From contig NZ_BBJT01000002.1 of NCBI RefSeq assembly GCF_000739915.1, positions 124,001 to 188,000 on the forward strand: 64,000 bases of DNA. Direction: 5' to 3'. Source of the DNA: Paenibacillus chitinolyticus NBRC 15660 (GTDB taxonomy: Bacteria; Bacillota; Bacilli; Paenibacillales; NBRC-103111). The notes beneath the pieces were generated by a model, which ran no database searches, was not told where the DNA came from, and saw only the letters and a program-made list of their open reading frames with translations. This document shows, one piece after another, positions 8,791 to 16,722 of the stretch (positions are counted from its first letter, which is position 1; each line of letters opens with the position of its first letter). Both the position numbers and the translations under genes were made by a program.

Positions 8791-10197
8791 TTAAAATCGG
8801 AAATATAGAAAGGGATTATACGTTGCATTGACCAGATAAGCGGTCGATAAAAGCAGGAACAAGGCGTATAAACCCGGTATAATAACAGCGCCGGTTTTTT
8901 TGTATTTTTTTGTAAAAGCAGACAAAGCCTTCTCTGGAAGCGGAGTGGCGCACACGGCGCACACAATCAGCAGGAGAATGTTGGTGGAGAGGGCATACAT
9001 GGAGGCCATGTCCGTGATCACGTGCCCTCCTATACCGAAAAGGATTCCGATAAAAACAACGGCTTCCGGCAGTTGTTCATTCTCGAAGATGACCCATCCC
9101 ACGATCACTATAACGAGTGTATACAAGTGACCGATGAAAGCGGGTTTCTGTTTGAGCCAGTTCAGTACATACAATTTCTCCAAGGAAATGAAGAAGCCGA
9201 AATACAGTCCCCATAAAATGAAATTCCAATTCGCTCCGTGCCACAGTCCGGTTAACAACCAGACGATTCCCATATTTCGTAATTGTTTGAGGCGCCCTAT
9301 CCGGTTGCCGCCTAAAGGAATGTAAACATACTCCCTGAACCAGGAACCGAGCGATATATGCCACCTGCGCCAAAATTCCGTAACACTTCTGGATATATAC
9401 GGGTAATTAAAGTTTTTCATAAAATCAAATCCCAGCATTCTCCCGAGTCCCCGCGCCATATCCGAATAGCCGCTGAAATCGAAGTAAATCTGCAGCGTAA
9501 AAGCGAGGATGCTTATCCAGGCGGATAGGACGCTGAGTTCCGTGAAGGGCTCCGCTTTTACGCTTGTCCACAGCAGCCCGATGTTATTGGCGAGCAGGAC
9601 TTTTTTGGCCAGTCCCCGAATGAACAACCGGGCTCCCTCGCCGAAATCGTTTAGCGTCACCTTCCTCTCCCTCAATTGTCCGGCTACGTCCCCGTATTTG
9701 ACGATCGGACCCGCGATAAGCTGCGGAAACATGGATACATAAGCGCCAAAGGCAATCGGATTTTTTTGCGCGGGTATTTTATTTTGATAAACATCGATGA
9801 TGTAGGATAGGGTCTGGAACGTATAAAATGAAATCCCCAGCGGGAGAGGAAGATCGGTTGCGTTCATATGAAGCCCAAAGGCTTCATTCAGGTTATTCAC
9901 CACAAACCCGGCATATTTAAAGAAACCGAGCATCCCCAAGTCCACAAGTAGAGATCCCATAAAGACAGTTCTGGCGATTCGTTTCCGATCCCGGTATTTC
10001 TCAATCAGCAGCCCGTTCATAAAGCCGAATAATGTTGAAAAAATCATAATGACGATGTAAACGGGCTCGCCCCATGCATAGAACAGCAAGCTTACGATAA
10101 GCAGGATTGCATTGCGGAATGGTTTGGGAGAAACATAATAGAGCAATAATGTCAGGGGAAGAAATAAGTAAAGAAACATGAGACTGCTGAAGACCAA
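8791..10197 (-). CDS. MBOAT-family O-acyltransferase, AlgI-like
   Basis: A 468-residue polytopic membrane protein with about 10-12 hydrophobic segments. The MBOAT core is clear: YPYISRSVTEFWRRWHISLG, then FREYVYIPLGGNR, then LLTGLWHGANWNFILWG with the conserved His at residue 320. AlgI/DltB-type proteins pass acyl groups across the membrane to an extracellular acceptor or partner. The start is TTG at 10197 with AGGAGG 8 bases upstream; the next ATG is six codons in and lacks a good site. It is the third gene of the operon that begins with the deacetylase. It supplies the transmembrane step for the DHHW protein encoded next. Confidence 0.93.
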   Translation of the reverse strand: MVFSSLMFLYLFLPLTLLLYYVSPKPFRNAILLIVSLLFYAWGEPVYIVIMIFSTLFGFMNGLLIEKYRDRKRIARTVFMGSLLVDLGMLGFFKYAGFVVNNLNEAFGLHMNATDLPLPLGISFYTFQTLSYIIDVYQNKIPAQKNPIAFGAYVSMFPQLIAGPIVKYGDVAGQLRERKVTLNDFGEGARLFIRGLAKKVLLANNIGLLWTSVKAEPFTELSVLSAWISILAFTLQIYFDFSGYSDMARGLGRMLGFDFMKNFNYPYISRSVTEFWRRWHISLGSWFREYVYIPLGGNRIGRLKQLRNMGIVWLLTGLWHGANWNFILWGLYFGFFISLEKLYVLNWLKQKPAFIGHLYTLVIVIVGWVIFENEQLPEAVVFIGILFGIGGHVITDMASMYALSTNILLLIVCAVCATPLPEKALSAFTKKYKKTGAVIIPGLYALFLLLSTAYLVNATYNPFLYFRF

Positions 10198-10230
10198 CTC
10201 TATTACCTCCTAGGTCTTTCTATGGCGCCG

Positions 10231-10944
10231 TTATTTCACATAACCTTTCAAAGCATCCAGAAAAATCGTATAATATCCGGATTTGAAATGAATGCCGTCC
10301 GAATCATATAAATCAGGGCTATATTGAATGAGCGATGTCAGATCAACGAAGCCGGTTTTCTCGCTTGCCGCCAGTTCTTTCAGTCCCTGGTTGTAATCCG
10401 CGATATTTTTATAACGGGGTTCTTTCTTCTCCGCCTCTTCCGTTACGGGAGTGACGGTCAGAATGGTAATCTTGGCATTCGGGAGCTTTTCTTTAATTTT
10501 TGTAATCAGTGTTTTGTAATGCTTCAAGGAATATTCCTTAGGATTTTCAGTCGGCCATAAAATGTCATCCGAACCGAGTTGGAGAAACACCTGCTTGGGG
10601 TTACGTCCGGTTAAATCGTCTATATCCTCAGCCATCAGGGAGAACTCGGCCGTTTTTCCGGCCCCGGCCAAAACGTTTGCCTTGTCCAGAACATCATGAA
10701 AGGACAATCCTTCCGTAATGGAGTCTCCCAGGAAAACAACCGATTTAAACTGCGTTTTATAGGAAGACGTAGAGGATGTGGGAACTGGAGACTGCGATGC
10801 GGTGAGAGGCGTCTTCTGTCCGTTCTCCTGATTGACAGTCCCGCAGGCCGACAAGCTTAAGACAAGAAGTCCCGCAAATGCGGCCACCGCCCATTTTTTA
10901 TAAGCTGTGTGTGATGTTTTTGAAGTTGTAGCAATTGGTTTCAT
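10231..10944 (-). CDS. SGNH/GDSL-family lipoprotein
   Basis: About 237 residues, predicted lipoprotein (LLVLSLSACG, with Cys as lipid anchor) followed by a Ser/Thr/Pro-rich linker. The SGNH blocks are visible: FLGDSITEG (block I, nucleophile Ser), LQLGSDDILW (block III; GSD replaces the usual GND), and DGIHFKSGYY (block V, Asp-His). The start at 10944 has GGAGAGG 9 bases upstream; an ATG at 10950 is also possible, and a longer frame to 11007 would overlap the upstream gene by 4 bases. Inference: an extracytoplasmic esterase or acetyl transferase acting on the same polymer as the MBOAT/DHHW pair. Confidence 0.83.
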   Translation of the reverse strand: MKPIATTSKTSHTAYKKWAVAAFAGLLVLSLSACGTVNQENGQKTPLTASQSPVPTSSTSSYKTQFKSVVFLGDSITEGLSFHDVLDKANVLAGAGKTAEFSLMAEDIDDLTGRNPKQVFLQLGSDDILWPTENPKEYSLKHYKTLITKIKEKLPNAKITILTVTPVTEEAEKKEPRYKNIADYNQGLKELAASEKTGFVDLTSLIQYSPDLYDSDGIHFKSGYYTIFLDALKGYVK

Positions 10945-11003
10945 ATCCATGTTCCTCTCCGATTCTAGTTTAATTTCAGTACTAATGAGCAGAGTAAACT
11001 TTC

Positions 11004-11819
11004 TCATAGCCGTTCATCTTTCGTGAAATTCAGCGGAAAATGCTTCACATCGTCATAGACTCCGAATGTGTAGCCCTGTTTTTTATAGAAGTCTATAATG
11101 TCCGGCAAGACCTTAAGGGTTTGCGGCTTTTCATGAAGCAGGACGACCTCGGTTTTCCGTTTGGTCGTATTCTTGATCGTGGTCAGTATTTCTTGCGGCC
11201 GGCCACTAAGATTCCAGTCATTGGAATCGATTGTCCAGTCCCATACTTTAATTTTTGCTTCGGCCAGTTGGTCGCGGATTTTCTTGTTCGCCAGCCCCGG
11301 TGCGGAACCGTAGGGAGGACGTACGAGATGCGGCGACTTGCCGGTTATATCGCGGATGAGAGATAACGTCTGCTTCATTTCGTTTACAAACTGTCCTTCT
11401 TCATACAGGGTCTTGTAAACATGCGTCATGCTGTGCCCGCCGATATAATGCCCCTCGAGCGACGCGCGTTTGACAACGGAATGCAGCTTTTCCCGCTCCA
11501 GATTTCTCCCTTGCATGAAGAAGGTTGACTTAACGCCCTTCTCCTTCAACACGTCCAGAAATTGATTAGTTAATTCGCTCGGTCCATCGTCAAACGTTAA
11601 ATACACAACCTTACCGGATGTTGACGGCGCCGGCTGAGCGGCTTTTTCATTTACTAGCACCTTCTCGTTCTGCAAGGCCTCCGCTTTATCCAAAAACGAA
11701 GGAAACTCGTAAAATCCATAAAGCAGCACAAGGAAGGCCCCCGTAAACAATCCCAATCTCCACTTCCGCCTGCCGATTCTTCTTCTTTGTTTGGGTCTGC
11801 CATGTTGTTGCCGGGTCAA
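11004..11819 (-). CDS. Polysaccharide deacetylase (NodB domain), membrane-anchored
   Basis: 271 residues: a basic N terminus, one membrane anchor (about 22-36), then a NodB/CE4 domain. All five CE4 motifs are visible: TFDDGP (75-80), HSMTH (His129 and His133 for metal), RPPYGS, DWTIDSNDW and LLHE. It removes N-acetyl groups from GlcNAc or MurNAc units of peptidoglycan or another glycan outside the membrane. The start is TTG at 11819; GAGGAG lies about 11 bases upstream and no ATG is suitable. It is the first gene of the deacetylase / GDSL / MBOAT / DHHW / DUF4358 operon. A motif upstream is shared with the response-regulator gene. Confidence 0.92.
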   Translation of the reverse strand: MTRQQHGRPKQRRRIGRRKWRLGLFTGAFLVLLYGFYEFPSFLDKAEALQNEKVLVNEKAAQPAPSTSGKVVYLTFDDGPSELTNQFLDVLKEKGVKSTFFMQGRNLEREKLHSVVKRASLEGHYIGGHSMTHVYKTLYEEGQFVNEMKQTLSLIRDITGKSPHLVRPPYGSAPGLANKKIRDQLAEAKIKVWDWTIDSNDWNLSGRPQEILTTIKNTTKRKTEVVLLHEKPQTLKVLPDIIDFYKKQGYTFGVYDDVKHFPLNFTKDERL

Positions 11820-11870
11820 CTTCTACTCAACTCCTCTCTCTGTTAATTGAAAGTTTAGTAGAGCCGTATA

Positions 11871-11895
11871 AAGATGAGATGCAGACCAAATCCAG
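11871..11895 (-). promoter_or_regulatory. Shared leader motif upstream of the polysaccharide operon
   Basis: On the minus strand this reads CTGGATTTGGTCTGCATCTC then ATCTT, with a TATA-rich stretch just downstream. A close copy (TCTGCATCTTATCT preceded by CTGGA) occurs at 12814-12834, before the response-regulator gene. Probable binding site of a common regulator, most simply the adjacent OmpR-type protein. Confidence 0.45.
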
Positions 11896-11921
11896 TTCAC
11901 TTAAAGTTTGAACGCATGAAA

Positions 11922-11959
11922 TAAAAAAAAGCGGAGAGCCGTAAGCTCCCCGCTTTTTA
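11922..11959 (-). terminator. Terminator of the two-component operon
   Basis: GCGG-GAGC pairs with GCTC-CCGC, flanked by A8 on the left and T5 on the right, so it can work in both directions. It lies 48 bases beyond the response-regulator stop. Confidence 0.85.
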
Positions 11960-12006
11960 ACTTTGCGTTTCTATGGATTTCTAATAGGCCGGCCTCCCGC
12001 CGCCGG

Positions 12007-12711
12007 TCAGGATAAGCCTTGCTCTTGCGGCTCCTCGAATTTGTAACCGGAGCGAATAACTGTCACGACACAGGCGGATTTATCCCCTAATTTAGAGCGC
12101 AAGTTCCGGATGTGGCTGTTCACCGTGCGTTCGTCGCCGACAAAATCGTAGCCCCATATTTTAGTGATCAGTTGATCTCTTGTAATGATATTGCCCTTGT
12201 TCTGCATCAGACAGGCAAGCAGTTCGAACTCCGTATGAGTCAAAAAGCAAGGCGCGCCGTCGACCGTAACCATGCGGGAAAGAAAATTAAGTGTTATCCC
12301 GCCGCTGGACAACAAGTTGCCCGTCTGTTCGCTAGCCTGCCCGTTAGCCTGGCGTCCTTCCAGCAGTCTCTTCGCTCTTGCTAGTAAAATAGCGGGGCTG
12401 TACGGCTTGGTGACGTAATCGTCGGCTCCCAGTTCGAACCCGAGCAGCGTATCGTCCTCATCCATACGTGCGGTCAGCATAATAATGGGAACGGTTGAAT
12501 TTTTGCGGATTCGCTGACAGACGGACCAGCCGTCCAAGCCGGGCAGCATAATATCGAGCAGAATCAGATGAACTTCATGGTCGTGGAATAAGTCCAGCGC
12601 TTCTCTGCCGTCACCCGCCTCCAGTACTTTGTATCCTTCATCGGTCAAGTAATCTTTCATAATTTCCCGTAAAATGGGTTCGTCTTCAACAATAAGAACA
12701 GTTTTATTCAT
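12007..12711 (-). CDS. OmpR/PhoB-family response regulator
   Basis: A 234-residue response regulator. The receiver domain (1-115) has acidic residues at VEDEP, phospho-acceptor Asp53 in LLDIMLPG, Thr in IMLTAR and Lys in YVTKPYSP. A winged-helix DNA-binding domain (about 135-228) contains DQLITKIWGYDF and RTVNSHIRNLRSKLGD. CAGGAG lies upstream of the ATG. It is encoded 131 bases downstream of the histidine kinase, whose signal it should receive. Because the gap contains its own motif (12814-12834), it may also be autoregulated. Confidence 0.94.
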   Translation of the reverse strand: MNKTVLIVEDEPILREIMKDYLTDEGYKVLEAGDGREALDLFHDHEVHLILLDIMLPGLDGWSVCQRIRKNSTVPIIMLTARMDEDDTLLGFELGADDYVTKPYSPAILLARAKRLLEGRQANGQASEQTGNLLSSGGITLNFLSRMVTVDGAPCFLTHTEFELLACLMQNKGNIITRDQLITKIWGYDFVGDERTVNSHIRNLRSKLGDKSACVVTVIRSGYKFEEPQEQGLS

Positions 12712-12813
12712 CCGGTAAACTCCTGTGAGGAAAATGTTGTCGCAAGAAACTTGTAAATTGGAAGATCAGGGCCGTTCAACAATACACGGTGCAAGCATAA
12801 CAGGGACCTGTGC

Positions 12814-12834
12814 AGATAAGATGCAGAAGTCCAG
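12814..12834 (-). promoter_or_regulatory. Shared leader motif upstream of the response regulator
   Basis: On the minus strand CTGGACTTCTGCATCTTATC then T. It matches the element at 11871-11895 upstream of the polysaccharide operon (CTGGA, then TCTGCATCT, then ATCT). Candidate OmpR-type site between the kinase and regulator genes. Confidence 0.45.
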
Positions 12835-12842
12835 TTTTGCGC

Positions 12843-14669
12843 CTACTTTTCTTTTTTATTCAAATAAAAGTAGAAGATAACCCCGTCGGATGTATTGGTT
12901 ACGCCATAAGGCACGTCATGCATGTCTAAAATCTTCTTCGAAATAGCGAGACCAAGACCGGTTCCTCCGGTTGACCGCTGGCGAGAAGGTTCGACCCGAT
13001 AAAATCGATCCCAGATCTTTTCCAGTTGTTCGTCGGGAATGTGCGCTCCTTTATTTTCGATGCAAATTTTAACCTTATCCTGTTCTTCCATTGTTGTTAT
13101 GAGGATGGACTGCCGTTCAGGTGTATAACGTATGGCGTTGGTAAGGAAATTAATGATGACTTGCTCAATCCTCAGCTCGCTCCCCACTACTTCCACATGT
13201 CCAACCGATGTGTGCAGTTGCAATTGCTTGTCCGAGATATCAACCGCCAGTTTTTCGCATATCTGGTTGATGATCGTATCGATATAAAAAGAGCCCATCT
13301 TCATTTTATAGGTTCCCGATTCGTATTTGGCCAGCTCCAGCATATCCGCGATCATCAGATTCATTCTTTTGACCTCGTCTTCCATCGCGTTAAAATAATA
13401 ATCCCGCTTGTGGCTGGCAATCCCGTCTTTAAGAATCGAAAGACAGCTTTGGATGACGCTTAACGGTGTCTTCAGTTCATGCGAAACCCCGGAAATAAAT
13501 TCTTTTCGCGTATGTTCCAGCTGCTTTTCTTTCTCTATGTCTTCATTGAGACGGAGGATATGGGAATGCAGCCGCTCGGAAAGCGCGTTAATGTTGTTCG
13601 ACAAATCGCCGATCTCATCCTTGGTCGTAACCGGAATTTTTTTCGAAAAATCAAGGCCGGCCATTTGCTTCGTCATACTGGTGATACGCAGCAGCGGCCG
13701 TGCGATCCGCCGGGAATAATAGAACGATGCCAGCAGCACAAGCAGCAGAGTGGCTAAGGCCGTATAGACATAGTAATGCTGCATAACTCCCGCGGCTTCA
13801 CTTACCGGTTGCAGCGATGTCATCGCAATAAGGTAGGCGGGATTTTCATCTCGGTCTTCAAAACTATTCACGAACATTTTGTAGTTCACGTGGTTTTCTT
13901 CATAGTCTATAATTTGATTCGCATCACGGGCAGGATCATAGTCACCGTACAACAGATTGGCCTCGAAAGCTTTGATACGCTCCAGAAACAAGTGGTTCAT
14001 ATAACGCGCATTTCCTGCACCGTCCGGTATTTGTATGTTCGTAATCGTTCCGGAGGCCAAGATGTTGGGATACTTTTCGTGATATTGGGTAGGACTTGGG
14101 TATCGGGTAACGACTTCGTATTCCTTGGTCACCATCTGCCGATTTTCCAACCGATTTTCTTCCCGAAGATTAGCAGGGTTCCACCCCATCCGCTGAATAA
14201 CGAGCTGGTTGTTTATCTCTAACCCCTCAAAGGCAATCGATTCCCCTTCTTTGATCCATGGAGCCGTAAACGTGTTTCCGTTGAAAAAATCCTCTACATT
14301 TATAAATTTATAAAGCGGAATCTTTATCGTACGGCCCGAATAGGCAGGATCATTATTCGAATGATTCAGCCTGATCTCCATGAAAAAATCTTCGGTATTT
14401 TTCAAACCGCCACGGGAATCCAGTACCGCGTACCACGTGTTATACTTTTGATAAAATTGTTGTTCCAGCCTCGCGGCAGTTTGTGCATCCCCGGCGTTTT
14501 TTAGGTACTCGTTTTTATAAGCTAAGAGACCGGCGTTAACATCCTTCACTTTTTGATTCACATAAAATTGTTTGAAAAATACGGTTTGTCCAATAAAAAT
14601 AACAGCCAGAATGAGCATACATAATGCGGTCGTTAACAAAAAAAGCTTAAGAACAATGCCTTTTCTCAT
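12843..14669 (-). CDS. Membrane sensor histidine kinase
   Basis: 608 residues. TM1 at about 7-29, a large extracytoplasmic sensor region (about 30-297), and TM2 at about 298-318 (YVYTALATLLLVLLASFYYS). Then HAMP, the dimerisation/phospho-acceptor helix with His397 in SHELKTP, and an HATPase domain with INFLTNAIRY (N box) and TGGTGLGLAI (G box). The extracytoplasmic region of about 270 residues is larger than a simple loop and looks like a Cache/PAS-type sensor; its ligand is unknown. It is cotranscribed with the response regulator downstream. A promoter is visible about 85 bases upstream. Confidence 0.93.
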   Translation of the reverse strand: MRKGIVLKLFLLTTALCMLILAVIFIGQTVFFKQFYVNQKVKDVNAGLLAYKNEYLKNAGDAQTAARLEQQFYQKYNTWYAVLDSRGGLKNTEDFFMEIRLNHSNNDPAYSGRTIKIPLYKFINVEDFFNGNTFTAPWIKEGESIAFEGLEINNQLVIQRMGWNPANLREENRLENRQMVTKEYEVVTRYPSPTQYHEKYPNILASGTITNIQIPDGAGNARYMNHLFLERIKAFEANLLYGDYDPARDANQIIDYEENHVNYKMFVNSFEDRDENPAYLIAMTSLQPVSEAAGVMQHYYVYTALATLLLVLLASFYYSRRIARPLLRITSMTKQMAGLDFSKKIPVTTKDEIGDLSNNINALSERLHSHILRLNEDIEKEKQLEHTRKEFISGVSHELKTPLSVIQSCLSILKDGIASHKRDYYFNAMEDEVKRMNLMIADMLELAKYESGTYKMKMGSFYIDTIINQICEKLAVDISDKQLQLHTSVGHVEVVGSELRIEQVIINFLTNAIRYTPERQSILITTMEEQDKVKICIENKGAHIPDEQLEKIWDRFYRVEPSRQRSTGGTGLGLAISKKILDMHDVPYGVTNTSDGVIFYFYLNKKEK

Positions 14670-14753
14670 ATTTGCTCACCTGTCGATAATCCTAGCGAAC
14701 GATTGTAATACCGACTCATTATTTATTCATCCTTTAGATAGGTTAATGCCCCC

Positions 14754-14781
14754 ATCATACCACACGATTGAAAACGGTAAA
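14754..14781 (-). promoter_or_regulatory. Sigma-A promoter for the kinase/regulator operon
   Basis: On the minus strand TTTACC-N16-TATGAT, with TG one base before the -10 (extended -10). It lies about 85 bases before the kinase ATG. Confidence 0.55.
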
Positions 14782-14940
14782 CAAAAAGGCATTTCAATTC
14801 CTTTATTTCACCCCGCCCGCCAACATTTCACCTCCACACGACAACCCCTTTTTCACCGTCACTTGTGGTATGGTTCACCGTGCATGATAGCGCGATCCAT
14901 TTATCGCTTCCGAGCGGTGCATCGAGCTTGCGGCTGGATC

Positions 14941-14972
14941 AAAAAGAGCCCGGTACATGACCGGACTCTTTT
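14941..14972 (-). terminator. Terminator downstream of the L25 gene
   Basis: AAAAGAG-CCGGT and ACCGG-CTCTTTT form a near-perfect stem with an ACATG loop and A/T tracts on both sides. It lies about 75 bases past the L25 stop. Confidence 0.8.
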
Positions 14973-15046
14973 CAATACAATCTTCATAAATATAATTTTA
15001 CCCAATTTCCCAGGTCACTACACGGATGCAGCGGACATTATGGCCA

Positions 15047-15592
15047 CTAAGGTTTCGACACCGATACGAGAATCTTATTGACCCCTGAGACTACCGTCAA
15101 TTCAGGCGGTAAATTGAGGTCTTTAACGAAACACGTATCTCCGATTTCCATTGCATGGATGTCCAGCTCGACCGAATGCGGCAGGTTTTTCGGTAAAGCC
15201 TCCACTTCCACATGCGGGTCTTGGATTTGCACAACTCCTCCCGACTTCGTTCCGACGGGGGTGCCTATGAACTTCACCGGGAGCTTCGTACGAATGATCT
15301 CCCCCGTCTGGACGAGCTGAAAGTCAACGTGCAGAAGTGAGCCGGTTACCGAATCACGATGAAGATCCTCCAGCAGTACCGTCAGCGATGGACCCCCGTC
15401 CATCTTCAGCTCAATGAAGCCGGATGCCCCTTGCCTTAGCCATTTTTCAAATTGTTTAGTGGAAATGTGTATGATTTCGTTGTCCGCGTTTTTACCGAAT
15501 ACGACCCCCGGCAAACGCCCCTCTTGACGTAAGTTTCGCAATCCGGATGGATTCAACCGCGGACGTCTTTCTGTATGAATGTATGCAGCCAT
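15047..15592 (-). CDS. ctc: 50S ribosomal protein L25/general stress protein Ctc
   Basis: A 181-residue member of the bacterial L25/TL5/CTC family, which binds 5S rRNA in the 50S subunit. An N-terminal L25 domain (about 1-90, RNLRQEGRLPGVVFGKN; LEDLHRDSVTGSLLHVDF) is followed by a TL5-type C-terminal beta domain (about 95-181, PVKFIGTPVGTKSGGVVQ). In Bacillus the homologue ctc is sigma-B dependent and stress-induced. Here the visible promoter is instead a sigma-A-like TTGAAT-N17-TATGAT. AAAGGAGAGG precedes the ATG. The roughly 200-base leader contains a strong hairpin. Confidence 0.92.
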   Translation of the reverse strand: MAAYIHTERRPRLNPSGLRNLRQEGRLPGVVFGKNADNEIIHISTKQFEKWLRQGASGFIELKMDGGPSLTVLLEDLHRDSVTGSLLHVDFQLVQTGEIIRTKLPVKFIGTPVGTKSGGVVQIQDPHVEVEALPKNLPHSVELDIHAMEIGDTCFVKDLNLPPELTVVSGVNKILVSVSKP

Positions 15593-15751
15593 GCTCTACC
15601 TCTCCTTTATATGAAGTGATCTTAGCGCTGTAACAGCAGCCGTCGAACCTCCCCTGAGCGGGGATAAATAGAGAAACATAGCATCACAACCTCCATGTCT
15701 TTCGGTTAGTCGGAATACATTTAATGTAAAAAACCCTGAATACATACGAAG

Positions 15752-15779
15752 GCACCCCACTCTGAGGAGTGGAATGCCC
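15752..15779 (-). other. 12-bp hairpin at the 5' end of the L25 leader RNA
   Basis: GGCATTCCACTC pairs with GAGTGGGGTGCC in the minus-strand transcript (two G-U pairs, 4-base loop). It begins about 10 bases after the expected transcription start and has no T tract directly after it. A short, well-initiated frame (GGAGG, 5 bases, ATG; 20 codons) also lies in the leader. Possibly a stability or regulatory element. Confidence 0.4.
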
Positions 15780-15797
15780 ATGGGTTTCCTTCACCAT

Positions 15798-15826
15798 ATC
15801 ATAGTTTCGTGACCATGTCGATTCAA
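15798..15826 (-). promoter_or_regulatory. Promoter of the L25 gene
   Basis: On the minus strand TTGAAT-N17-TATGAT, about 210 bases before the L25 ATG. The remainder of 15827-15954 shows no gene or clear signal. Confidence 0.55.
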
Positions 15827-15954
15827 TCTTCACCAACTCTCAATAAAATCATAACTTGCGTCTCAATAAGAAAGGGTAATTTCTTGGCAAGCGGGTTAAC
15901 CGGCTCAGCTCAGGCTGTTAATCCTCTTCGCCTGCTTGTTTAAATGCTAAAGGT

Positions 15955-16722
15955 TCATCCCCGCTTTTTATACACTCTCATTGCAAAGACATAAGCGAGG
16001 AGCATAATTCCGACACACCACGCGATCGCGATCCATATATCGCTTCCGAGCGGCTGACCGGACAACAATGCACGGATGGCTTCTACGATTGAGGTGACAG
16101 GCTGGTTTTCGGCAAAGACGCGAACGGCGGTAGGCATGGATTCGGTTGGCACAAATGCGGAGCTGATGAAGGGCAGGAAGATAATCGGGTAGGAAAAGGC
16201 GCTGGCGCCATCGACTGTTTTTGCGGACAGTCCGGCAATTGCCGCGACCCAAGTCAGGGCCAGAGTAAACAGCGCAAGTATGCCGGCTACGGCAAGCCAT
16301 GGCAGCACTCCCGCGGACGAACGAAACCCCATAAGCAGCGCTGCGAGAATGATGACGACCACAGATATGGCGTTAGATAACAGCGAGGTCAGCACATGCC
16401 CCCAAAGCAAGGCGGAACGCGAAATCGGCATGGTGTGAAAACGCTCGAATATGCCCCGCTGCACATCGGTAAACAAACGGAACGCCGTGTAGGATATTCC
16501 GCTGGCAATTGCCATAAGGAGGATTCCGGGTAACAGGTAATTCACATAGTTATCCGTTCCGGATTGAATTGCACCTCCGAACACGTAGACAAAAAGCAGC
16601 ATCATCGCGATCGGCATGATGGTAACCGTGACGATGGTGTCCATACTCCGGAAAATATGGCGCATGGAACGTCCAAGCATAATGCTAATATCGATGAAGA
16701 AATGTTTCTTCGCCGTCTCCAT
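15955..16722 (-). CDS. ABC-2 type transporter permease, DrrB-like
   Basis: A 255-residue membrane protein with about six transmembrane segments and the ABC-2 permease signature (VNYLLPGILLMAIASGISYT; FERFHTMPISRSALLWG; FLPFISSAFVPTESMPTAVR; FAENQPVTSIVEAIRALL). DrrB-type permeases export drugs or lipids using a separate ATPase. Its ATG directly abuts the stop of the ATPase gene (TAAATG), so translation is coupled. It is the last gene of the PadR / pentapeptide-repeat / ATPase / permease operon. Confidence 0.92.
   Translation of the reverse strand: METAKKHFFIDISIMLGRSMRHIFRSMDTIVTVTIMPIAMMLLFVYVFGGAIQSGTDNYVNYLLPGILLMAIASGISYTAFRLFTDVQRGIFERFHTMPISRSALLWGHVLTSLLSNAISVVVIILAALLMGFRSSAGVLPWLAVAGILALFTLALTWVAAIAGLSAKTVDGASAFSYPIIFLPFISSAFVPTESMPTAVRVFAENQPVTSIVEAIRALLSGQPLGSDIWIAIAWCVGIMLLAYVFAMRVYKKRG

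Noticed and set aside
15596-15781. A 61-codon ORF through the L25 leader.
   Set aside because: Its start codon has no ribosome binding site and the frame coincides with the hairpin; the product is not recognised.
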